Positions 57,906-64,000 of a stretch of DNA of 64,000 bases are shown piece after piece. Within the stretch, counting starts at the first letter, position 1. Each line of letters begins with the position of its first letter. The position numbers and the translations under genes are program-made. This DNA comes from Palsa-504 sp963705835 (lineage in GTDB: Bacteria > Actinomycetota > Actinomycetes > Streptosporangiales > Streptosporangiaceae), in contig CAVPLC010000083.1 in NCBI GenBank assembly GCA_963705835.1, forward strand, positions 1-64,000, read 5' to 3'. The notes beneath the pieces are model-generated. The model had not been told where the DNA came from, did no database searches, and saw nothing but the letters and a program-made list of their open reading frames with translations.

Positions 57906-58925
57906 GGTCCATAGGGCGATCCGCCACGCCGGTCCCCGGATCGCCCGTCCCGTGCCTCCGGGTAGGACCCGTAGTGCTGGCCCCCGGAGAACTGGCCCCC
58001 GTTGAACTGGTCCCCGGAGAACTGGCCCGGGTGCGGCCCGCCGCGCTGGTCTGGCCCGGCAGATCCCTGGGGCCGCGGGCCTTGCCTGGGTGGCGACGGC
58101 CGCGGCGCGACGTATCCCCCAGATCCCCGGGTCCCCAGATCCCACGGGTCCCCCAGACCCCACGGGCCCCCCCGGCAGATCTTGCCGGCTACTCAGAGGC
58201 GGCGCGGCCCCACGCGTCCCTCGGGTCCCCCGGTCCTCGGTTGTCCCGTACTCGTCGCGGCCTCGCCGCGACCGGCGCGAGGTCCCGTCCCCCGGCCGGT
58301 CGGGGACGGCCGGGCCGCGCCCGCCGCGCTTCTCCAGGTACCAGCGGGCCGTGATCACCGCGATGGCGAGCACGGTGGCCAGCGCCATCAGGAAGAACCC
58401 GTCGGCGATCCACTGGGTCGCCCCGATGACCAGCGCTGTCTTGGATGTCGAGCGGTTGTAGACGATCCCCGCGACGAGCGCGGCGATCAGGTAGGAGATC
58501 GCCGGGACCGGGAAGATCAGCCGGCCCGCCCGCGGCCGGACGGTCAGCGCGGCGGCGACGGTGCCGATCACGATGCACCCGCCGAGGACCTGGCCGGGCT
58601 GGGCCCGGGTCGCGATGGTGGCGCCGGCCCCGAGCACCGCGCTGCCTGCGATGATGCCGACCCCGGCTCCGCCCCGCAGCGACCCCCAGCGGCCAGGGCG
58701 TGACCTGCGAGAACCCCGCGGCGGCCGGCCGCGCTGCCGATCGGGTTGGGCCGGCAGCCGGCGTGTCGAATCCCTCGGGTCACCGTTAGCCGGAGCGCTC
58801 GGCGTAGGCTCGAACCTGGGCGTTCTGAGCGCGCCCGTCGGCATCCGGGGGTCGCGGTCTCGCGGCCCGGGCTCGCCGCCGTACGGCCTGCTCGGGTGTG
58901 CATCGCGCCACTGCGGGTTGCCCAT
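57879..58925 (-). CDS. four-helix membrane protein, DUF6542-like, with low-complexity tail
   Basis: The 348-residue frame has an Arg/Pro-rich N-terminus, then four hydrophobic segments (GAGVGIIAGSAVLGAGATIA; QVLGGCIVIGTVAAALTV; AISYLIAALVAGIVY; GFFLMALATVLAIAVI), resembling actinobacterial DUF6542 proteins. The tail as written is Ala/Pro/Arg-rich. Another frame over the same DNA gives a Gln/Gly/Tyr-rich repeat tail (GQFSGDQFNGGQFSGGQHYG, RQPGSGPYD twice) ending at 57833, which is more protein-like. A frame break at about 58110-58200 is therefore likely. Function unknown; convergent with pcrA. Confidence 0.7.
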   Translation of the reverse strand: MGNPQWRDAHPSRPYGGEPGPRDRDPRMPTGALRTPRFEPTPSAPANGDPRDSTRRLPAQPDRQRGRPPRGSRRSRPGRWGSLRGGAGVGIIAGSAVLGAGATIATRAQPGQVLGGCIVIGTVAAALTVRPRAGRLIFPVPAISYLIAALVAGIVYNRSTSKTALVIGATQWIADGFFLMALATVLAIAVITARWYLEKRGGRGPAVPDRPGDGTSRRSRRGRDEYGTTEDRGTRGTRGAAPPLSSRQDLPGGPVGSGGPVGSGDPGIWGIRRAAAVATQARPAAPGICRARPARRAAPGPVLRGPVQRGPVLRGPALRVLPGGTGRAIRGPAWRIALWTPAARVRAL

Positions 58926-59029
58926 ATGTGCTTTGGATGTTAGCCGTTGCGCACTGGTAACGAGACCATGAAGGTAGGCTTCGACCCGACGGTAACGATC
59001 TAGGCCTGGGACACCTGAGGAAAGATGCG

Positions 59030-60535
59030 ATGGTGAGGACAGGTGCGCCGCCGCCGCTGTGGGGGGCCGCCGGGAAGGCGGGATACGTCCTGAGCTGCGT
59101 CGGCGCGGCGCTCGTGCTGGCGATCAGCGGTTTTTCCTACTTCGTGATCAAGAACGTGGACGCCATCGGCGGGTCGCACGCGATCGTCAGCGGCCCGTCC
59201 ATCGGCGCGCAGAACATCCTGCTGATGGGGCTGGAGAGCCGGACCGACTGGCAGGGCAACATCCTGCCGGACGACGTGCTGAAGGCGCTGCACGCGTGCA
59301 ACGCGGCGGAGATCGCGGCCGGCTGCGGCGGCAACGCCACGAACACGCTGATCCTTATCCATGTCTTCGCGAACGGGGGGAAGGCGGTCGGCTTCTCCAT
59401 CCCGCGTGACGACTGGGTCACGTTCCCGACCCCGTACGACGGGCAGTCCCAGGGCAAGATCGACCAGGCCTACGGCTTCGCCCTGGCCGCCGAGGAGAAC
59501 CAGGTCAAGGCGCAGGACCCGACCATCAGCCAGAGCCAGCTCGCCTTCGACGGCAACGAGGCCGGCCGGGCGGCCGCGGTGGCCAGCGTGGAGCTGCTCA
59601 CCGGGGTGCACATCGACCACTTCGCCGAGCTGAACCTGGACGGGTTCTACGAGCTGGCCAAGGCCGTCGGCGGCGTGGAGGTCTGCCTCATCCACCCGGT
59701 CCCGTACGACCCGTATTCCGGCTTCTCCGCCGCCAAGGCCGGATACCAGCACCTGAGCGCCAGGAGGGCGCTGGCCTTCGTCCGCCAGCGGCACGGCCTG
59801 ACCAACGGCGACTTCGACCGCACCAAGCGCCAGCAGGCGGTCATCGACTCGGTCACCAAGCAGCTGCGCAGCCACGGCGTGCTGGGCGACCTGACCAAGC
59901 TGAACGACCTGCTGTCGGTGGCCAAGCAGTACCTGATCACCGACGCCGGCTGGAACCTGCTCGACTTCATCTCCCAGATGCGGGGGCTCAGCCTCGGCAA
60001 CGTCACGTTCCGCACCCTGCCGGAAGTGGCGCCCATCACCATCGACGGCCAGGACGCCAACGAGATCAACCCGGCCCAGATCCAGCAGATCGTGCAGGAC
60101 GCGTTCTACCCGGCGCCCGGTACCTCCTCCTCGTCGGCTCCCAAGCCCAAGGACACGCAGAGCCCCAGCCAGGTCACGGTGGACGTGTACAACGGCGGCA
60201 ACACCCCGGGGCTCGCCGGGCAGGTATCGGCCGCGCTGGTCAAGGACGGCTACAAGGCCGGAAAGGTCGCAAACGCGAGCAGCCCGCTGACCACGACCGA
60301 GGTCACGTACGGAACGGGCGCGTCGGCCAGCGCCGGCACGATCGCGTCGATGTTCAGCGTGACCGCGACGGCGAGCACGACGGTCGCGGCCGGTCACGTC
60401 GAGGTCCTGCTCGGCGCGAACGCCGTCCTCCCCACGGCCACCCCATCGCCCTCCGCCTCGGTGGCGCCCACCCCGACCACCGGTCCGCAGGGCGGCGCGG
60501 TCACCGCGAAGAACGGCATCCCCTGCGTGAACTGA
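59030..60535 (+). CDS. LytR-CpsA-Psr (LCP) family protein with LytR C-terminal domain
   Basis: The 501-residue protein has a short cytoplasmic start, one membrane helix (about residues 17-41), an LCP domain (NILLMGLESRTDW, NTLILIHV, SIPRDDWVTFP, DGFYELAKAVGGVEVCL, ARRALAFVRQRHGLTNGDFDRTKRQQ) to about residue 340, and a LytR_C domain (TVDVYNGGNTPGLAGQVSAALVKDGY). LCP enzymes attach teichoic acid-like polymers or arabinogalactan to peptidoglycan. The conserved Arg and Asp residues are present. The start follows TGAGGAAAGATGCG. Confidence 0.95.
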   Translation: MVRTGAPPPLWGAAGKAGYVLSCVGAALVLAISGFSYFVIKNVDAIGGSHAIVSGPSIGAQNILLMGLESRTDWQGNILPDDVLKALHACNAAEIAAGCGGNATNTLILIHVFANGGKAVGFSIPRDDWVTFPTPYDGQSQGKIDQAYGFALAAEENQVKAQDPTISQSQLAFDGNEAGRAAAVASVELLTGVHIDHFAELNLDGFYELAKAVGGVEVCLIHPVPYDPYSGFSAAKAGYQHLSARRALAFVRQRHGLTNGDFDRTKRQQAVIDSVTKQLRSHGVLGDLTKLNDLLSVAKQYLITDAGWNLLDFISQMRGLSLGNVTFRTLPEVAPITIDGQDANEINPAQIQQIVQDAFYPAPGTSSSSAPKPKDTQSPSQVTVDVYNGGNTPGLAGQVSAALVKDGYKAGKVANASSPLTTTEVTYGTGASASAGTIASMFSVTATASTTVAAGHVEVLLGANAVLPTATPSPSASVAPTPTTGPQGGAVTAKNGIPCVN

Positions 60536-60553
60536 CCGTGCTGGCCTCTCTTT

Positions 60554-60620
60554 CTGGGGGGACCCATCCCCCCAGACCCCCCTTGGGAGGGACGACCCCC
60601 CTGGACCCCCTGGGCCCCCC
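60554..60620 (+). repeat. G6/C6 hairpin element, copy E
   Basis: CTGGGGGG (60554-60561), ACCCAT, CCCCCCAG (60568-60575) is a perfect 8-bp stem, followed by GGGAGGGACGACCCCCC and further C-runs to about 60620. It lies 18 bases after the LCP gene and may act as its terminator, but its sequence belongs to the dispersed family seen at 16216, 18377, 24886 and 56367. Confidence 0.6.
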
Positions 60621-60649
60621 GGCTCGGCCCGGCACGGTGCTCCTGCGGC

Positions 60650-60655
60650 TACGCT
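60650..60655 (+). promoter_or_regulatory. -10 of a probable leaderless B12-binding protein transcript
   Basis: TACGCT ends seven bases before ATG 60663. No ribosome-binding site is present. Confidence 0.45.
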
Positions 60656-60662
60656 TAGCGGC

Positions 60663-61076
60663 ATGGGCAAGATCCGGGTGATCGTCGCGAAGGTCGGGCT
60701 CGACGGCCATGACCGCGGGGCAAAGGTGGTGGCCCGGGCGCTGCGCGACGCCGGGGTCGAGGTCATCTACACCGGGCTGCACCAGACCCCGGAGCAGATC
60801 GTGGCCGCCGCGATCCAGGAGGACGTGGACGCGGTCGGCCTGTCCATTCTTTCCGGGGCGCACATGACGCTGTTCCGCCGCGTGATCGACCTGCTGGCCG
60901 AGCGCGGCGCCTCGGACATCGTGGTGTTCGGCGGCGGCATCATCCCCGACGAGGACATCGAGGAGCTGACCCGGATGGGCGTGGCCAAGATCTTCACGCC
61001 GGGCGCGCCCACCACCGACATCGTCGCCTGGGTCCGTGCCGAACTCGGCCACGAGGTCGCCGAGAGCCAGGCCTGA
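60663..61076 (+). CDS. stand-alone cobalamin-binding protein (methylmalonyl-CoA mutase C-terminal type)
   Basis: The 137-residue product is a complete B12-binding Rossmann domain with the base-off motif D14-x-H16-x-x-G19 (VGLDGHDRGAKVV), LSILSGAHM and FGGGIIPDEDIEEL. It matches the C-terminal domain of methylmalonyl- or isobutyryl-CoA mutases but has no catalytic barrel, so a separate large subunit must be encoded elsewhere. TACGCT seven bases before ATG suggests a leaderless message. Only a truncated LuxR-type fragment follows. Confidence 0.93.
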   Translation: MGKIRVIVAKVGLDGHDRGAKVVARALRDAGVEVIYTGLHQTPEQIVAAAIQEDVDAVGLSILSGAHMTLFRRVIDLLAERGASDIVVFGGGIIPDEDIEELTRMGVAKIFTPGAPTTDIVAWVRAELGHEVAESQA

Positions 61077-61079
61077 AGC

Positions 61080-61274
61080 GCGAGCCCCGCGGTCGTGGCC
61101 GGCCAGCTGGACCGGCCCGGCCAGGTAGTCCAGCAGCACGGTCTTGCCCATACCCTGGTCACCGTGCACCACCAGGGCCTGGCTCTGGCCGGCCTGGACG
61201 GCGTCGACGAGCCGGTCCAGCAGGTCGCGTTCGCTGCGCCGGTCCGTCAGCCCGGCCGTGAGTCGGCGGGTCAT
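61080..61274 (-). pseudogene. remnant of a LuxR-family/AAA regulator, 5' end only
   Basis: From ATG 61274 the minus strand encodes MTRRLTAGLTDRRSERDLLD and then RLVDAVQAGQSQALVVHGDQGMGKTVLLDYLAG, the start and Walker A motif of large LuxR-type ATPase regulators. After about 65 residues similarity stops at the 3' end of the B12-binding gene and the frame continues only as antisense. The rest of the roughly 900-residue protein is missing. A deletion is the likely cause. Confidence 0.6.
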
Positions 61275-61513
61275 CGCGCCACCACCGTAACCTGGCCGGC
61301 AAGGCCGGGTAAACCGGCCCCAAGTACGGCAAACCGGTCGCCCCGCCGCGGGGGTTTCGGGCCAGCGGACCAGGGGACAGGACAAGGGTCGTTCACGGGC
61401 GTGCCGGGCCGCCGAGGCGTGCGAGGGTGGACGCCAGGAGGTCACCGCCGCTGGACCCCTGGATGACCGTGCAGACGGCGGCCAGAGCGCTGGGTAACTG
61501 ACGGAGGAACCGG
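61275..61513. other. intergenic stretch between two gene remnants
   Basis: No gene is seen. The right end has GACGGAGGAACCGG, a well-placed ribosome-binding site for the remnant at 61514, so the original 5' control region of that gene seems to be kept. The left part should contain the promoter of the LuxR-type remnant. Confidence 0.4.
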
Positions 61514-61621
61514 ATGGCGGATCCGCACAAGAAGAGCAGCGTGGTGATCGTCGGGGCGGGTTTCGCCGGCTTCCACGCCGCGCGGGAACTGTCCCGGCTC
61601 ATCGGCACCGCGACCGAGATC
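61514..61621 (+). pseudogene. remnant of an NAD(P)/FAD-dependent oxidoreductase (NDH-2-like), 5' end only
   Basis: The first 36 codons read MADPHKKSSVVIVGAGFAGF and HAARELSRLIGTATEI, the FAD-binding GxGxxG start of type II NADH dehydrogenase-like oxidoreductases. After that the sequence loses similarity and the frame closes at 61726. A normal gene has about 400-450 codons. The ribosome-binding site GGAGG is intact, so a short peptide may still be made. Confidence 0.6.
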
Positions 61622-61722
61622 GGAATTGACATCTCTCGCGGCGATCAGCGCCGAGTCCGTTCCCCTCGACGTGAACCAACCACGAGCCTGATGCCTTGCC
61701 CGCCCACGTTAAGGAGCCAGGA

Positions 61723-62169
61723 GTGAAAGCTAAGGTCATCGAGGACGCCGACGTCGTCACCTACATCGTGGTGTGCGACCCGGGCGACGAGGCGGTTTCC
61801 GTGCTGACGCAGTTCGCGCGGGCCGAGCGGCTGGAAGCCGCGCAGATCACCGCGGTCGGCGCGTTCGAGCGCGCGACCGTCGGCTGGTTCGACCGCGAGG
61901 CCAGGGATTACCGCCGCATCGTGGTGGACGAGCAGTGCGAACTGCTGTCGCTGGTCGGCGACGTCGCCGAGGGCCAGGACGGGCCCATCGTGCACGTGCA
62001 CGCCGTGCTCGGCCTGTCCGACGGGACGACACGCGGGGGGCACCTGCTCGAGGGGCGGGTGTTCCCGACGCTGGAGGCCATCGTGACCGAGACCCCGGCG
62101 GAGTTGCGGAAGATAATGCGCCCCGATATCGGGATCGCGCTCATCGACCTGGACCAGTCCGAGTCGTGA
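61723..62169 (+). CDS. PPC/DUF296 domain protein
   Basis: The 148-residue product starts at GTG 61723 with AAGGAG six bases upstream; an in-frame ATG at 61696 has no such site. The PPC fold is shown by LTQFARAERLEAAQITAVGAFERATVGWFD and by the His-rich metal-binding segment GPIVHVHAVLGLSDGTTRGGHLLEG. Bacterial members are trimeric, and their function is mostly unknown. Its 3' end overlaps the convergent enolase-superfamily gene by 29 bases. Confidence 0.9.
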   Translation: MKAKVIEDADVVTYIVVCDPGDEAVSVLTQFARAERLEAAQITAVGAFERATVGWFDREARDYRRIVVDEQCELLSLVGDVAEGQDGPIVHVHAVLGLSDGTTRGGHLLEGRVFPTLEAIVTETPAELRKIMRPDIGIALIDLDQSES

Positions 62170-63301
62170 CCCGGCCCACGGCGCTCTCTCCTTCTAGGCC
62201 CTCTACCGAGAACAAGGGCTCGCCGAGAAATGCGGTGTCTATCTCGAGGCCAAGACCGGGGCCCGTAGGGGCAGAACCTCGGCCGTGGACCGACCGAGGT
62301 TGGTACCCGGCGACGTGACCGTCGGTCCAGTCGTTCATGAACGACGTCATCAACAGGCTCTCCGGACGGGTGCTGGCCGCGAGGTGGCTGACCGCAGCCG
62401 TGATCAGGTCGCCACCCCACATGTCTTCCACCGAAACCATGAGGTTCAGCTCCTGCATCACGTCACGCATCAGCGCGGCGCCGGTAATACCGCCGACCCG
62501 GCTGATCTTGATGTTGATCGAGGAGACGCCGGCCGAGCGCTTGGCCTCGTAGACGTCGGACAAGGTGACGATCGACTCGTCCAGAACGAGCGGAAGCTTG
62601 CTGTCGCGCGAAGCGAGCACGCAGTCCTCGGTCGTCCGGCACGGCTGCTCGATGAAGACGGGAAGATCGGCCATGGAGTTCATCGCGATGCGTGCGTCGA
62701 GCAGACTCCAGCCGCCGTTCGAATCGGCGATGACGATCGCGTCGTCGGTCACCGTCTTCACGACGGCCCGGGTGCGGGCCGCATCGTCGCGCGGGTTGTT
62801 GCCGACTTTCAGCTGGAACCGCTTGATCCCCGCCGAGATGCGGCGCTCGACAAAGGATGCCATCGACTCCGGCGAGCCCAGCGGCACGGCCTCGTAGACG
62901 GGAAAGTCCTTCTGGAGCACGCCGCCGAGGAGCGCGGCGATCGGCAATCCGGCCACTTTGCCGCGCAGGTCCCAGCAGGCGATGTCGACGGCGCTCTTGG
63001 CGTACTGGTGCCCCATGAGCGTCGCGTCCATGGTGCGCCGGAAGCCGGAGACGTTCGTCGGGTCGAGCCCCAGGAGATGGGGGGCCAGGAACCGCAATGC
63101 GGTGCGAACGCCCTCGGCGAACGTGGGCAGGTAGGTCGACCCGAGGGGCGTGATCTCGCCCCATCCGTCCATGCCCTCGTCGGTTCGCAGCCGTACGAGC
63201 GTGCCGATTTGCGACGCCGCGGCGCGACCGCCTGACATGACGTATTCGCCGTGCGCATACCTGAGCTCATAGCCGAAGCAGTCGAGCCCGACGAGCTTCA
63301 A
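62141..63301 (-). CDS. mandelate racemase/muconate lactonizing enzyme family protein
   Basis: The 386-residue enolase-superfamily enzyme has the N-terminal cap (YVMSGGRAAASQIGTLVRLRTDEGMDGWGE), then K165 (FQLKVG), metal ligands D193, E219 and D241/E242 (IADSNG, FIEQP, LDES) and K265 (NIKISRVGG). The cap and MGHQYAKSAVDIACWD resemble cis-3-hydroxyproline dehydratase-like members, but the substrate is not certain. The last 30 residues may have been altered by the convergent overlap. It lies among decayed genes and may be a transfer. Confidence 0.88.
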   Translation of the reverse strand: MKLVGLDCFGYELRYAHGEYVMSGGRAAASQIGTLVRLRTDEGMDGWGEITPLGSTYLPTFAEGVRTALRFLAPHLLGLDPTNVSGFRRTMDATLMGHQYAKSAVDIACWDLRGKVAGLPIAALLGGVLQKDFPVYEAVPLGSPESMASFVERRISAGIKRFQLKVGNNPRDDAARTRAVVKTVTDDAIVIADSNGGWSLLDARIAMNSMADLPVFIEQPCRTTEDCVLASRDSKLPLVLDESIVTLSDVYEAKRSAGVSSINIKISRVGGITGAALMRDVMQELNLMVSVEDMWGGDLITAAVSHLAASTRPESLLMTSFMNDWTDGHVAGYQPRSVHGRGSAPTGPGLGLEIDTAFLGEPLFSVEGLEGESAVGRVTTRTGPGR

Positions 63302-63459
63302 CGCATGATCCTGTCTTTTCTTTTATGGCTACGCCACCCATCACGATCAGCGGGCTGCGCCCCCGTCATGATCAAGAACGGATGCTACCGCCGATATGTC
63401 ACCGCCAGGAAGCAGCCAACTGATATCCCGGAGGCGCCGTCCGCGTCGATGATCGACGC
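63302..63459. other. non-coding stretch upstream of the integrase remnant
   Basis: No gene is seen. It holds the promoter region of the minus-strand enolase-superfamily gene, including a T-rich stretch near 63315. Its base composition is lower in GC than the housekeeping regions. Confidence 0.35.
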
Positions 63460-63839
63460 CTTCGCCCGATCGAGCCGATCGGCAACGTCAAGCTCGTCGA
63501 CCTTCAGGTCCGTGCCGGTGCCGGTCCGCGCCCGGCAAGCTGGCTGAGCGCTGCTCGACCAGGAGCGTTAGGCTGGCCGGGATGATCCTGATCCAGGCCA
63601 TCCGGAACGCGATGGTAAGTGACCTCGTGGTGCGAAATGTTACGGACCCGGCCGCCGCCCAGGGAGAGCGCCTGTGACCATGCGTCGCCGTGAGCATGCT
63701 CGGCGGCATCCGCACCGAGGATGCCCGCGCGCCGCGCTGGCGGGAGGTGGACCCTGATGCCGGTACGGTGGCTGTCGACCGATCGGTACGGCGCACCGGA
63801 GACCAAGACGGACAAGCCGCGGCGCTGGCAAGATCTTGA
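63460..63839 (+). pseudogene. decayed tyrosine-type site-specific recombinase (integrase)
   Basis: Three pieces line up in order with actinobacterial phage/plasmid integrases: PIGNVKLVDLQV (63475 on, frame 1), STRSVRLAGMILIQAIRNAM then VSDLVVRNV (frame 0, closed by TGA 63675), and MLGGIRTEDARAPRWREVDP then DAGTVAVDRSVR (63696 on, frame 0), with TKTDKPRR read in another frame near 63805. The core-binding end and the start of the catalytic domain are recognisable. The catalytic C-terminus is absent. No attachment repeat was found. Confidence 0.6.
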
Positions 63840-63888
63840 TCGCTCGGACAATTAGGCTGATGAGCAGCGGAAATAGTAGGGGCTAAGA

Positions 63889-64000
63889 GTGGACCTGTTT
63901 GAGTACGAGGCGAAGGAACTTTTCGCCGAATACGGCGTTCCTGTCCAGGCCGGCCAGGTCGCCCATACGGCCGAGGAAGCACGCCTGATCGCGGCGCGGT
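63889..64000 (+). CDS. sucC: succinate-CoA ligase beta subunit, N-terminal part (runs off window)
   Basis: The 37 visible residues, VDLFEYEAKELFAEYGVPVQ and AGQVAHTAEEARLIAAR, match the ATP-grasp N-terminus of SucC. The GTG start follows AGTAGGGGCTAAGA. The enzyme makes ATP or GTP from succinyl-CoA in the citric acid cycle. The rest of the gene and the expected sucD lie beyond base 64000. TAGGCT at 63853-63858 is a possible -10. Confidence 0.93.
   Translation, partial: MDLFEYEAKELFAEYGVPVQAGQVAHTAEEARLIAAR

Noticed and set aside
61393..61632. A 79-codon minus-strand frame over the NDH-2-like remnant
   Set aside because: It is antisense to a recognisable FAD-binding start and has no ribosome-binding site or family resemblance.

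Overview
This is a high-GC (about 70%) actinobacterial chromosome segment. The ribosomal protein order, the zinc-type S14 and L36, the acidic extensions on S9, L17 and L29, the conservon, the WhiJ/BldB-type regulators and the GTG/leaderless starts all point to a filamentous or soil actinomycete, possibly of Streptosporangiales type. I cannot fix a genus from sequence alone.

Layout. 1-4395: 3' end of rpoB, then rpoC with a terminator. 4396-9380: a 730-bp regulatory gap, then rpsL-rpsG-fusA-tuf with perfect hairpins after fusA and after tuf. 9482-22480: the S10 and spc operons (rpsJ to map), followed by a DUF1707 membrane protein. 22777-27758: infA-rpmJ-rpsM-rpsK-rpsD-rpoA-rplQ-truA, with a nested 101-nt structured element between rpoA and rplQ. 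27611-32940: a membrane-anchored unknown protein, rplM-rpsI, glmM and the NAD(P)HX repair gene. 32947-39649: a secreted unknown protein, alr, and the tsaE/tsaB/rimI/tsaD set for tRNA t6A. 39699-44870: a nitroreductase and a coxS-coxL-coxM-coxG molybdenum hydroxylase operon of form II type. 45188-48892: a saccharopine dehydrogenase-like enzyme, an amino acid permease and a PIG-L deacetylase. 48902-55151: a WhiJ-type regulator, a DUF397 protein, an RsbW-type ATPase and a four-gene conservon (cvnD-C-B-A). 55552-61076: pcrA, a four-helix membrane protein, an LCP cell-wall ligase and a stand-alone B12-binding protein. 61080-63840 is a decayed accessory patch with remnants of a LuxR-type ATPase, an NADH dehydrogenase-like oxidoreductase and a tyrosine integrase around two intact genes (PPC/DUF296 and an enolase-superfamily enzyme). 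The window ends inside sucC.

Most of the window is conserved housekeeping. The unusual material is between genes: a cysteine-rich 20-codon ORF overlapping the secY start, a 31-codon ORF exactly filling the rplR-rpsE gap, the rpoA-rplQ structured element, paired palindromes upstream of rpsL, and a dispersed G6-loop-C6 hairpin family, one copy of which lies in a split pcrA gene. At least nine genes outside the ribosomal protein and RNA polymerase sets carry one- or two-base frame breaks, so draft-assembly indels must be excluded before any is called a pseudogene. I saw no rRNA, tRNA, CRISPR array, intact insertion sequence, prophage or biosynthetic cluster.
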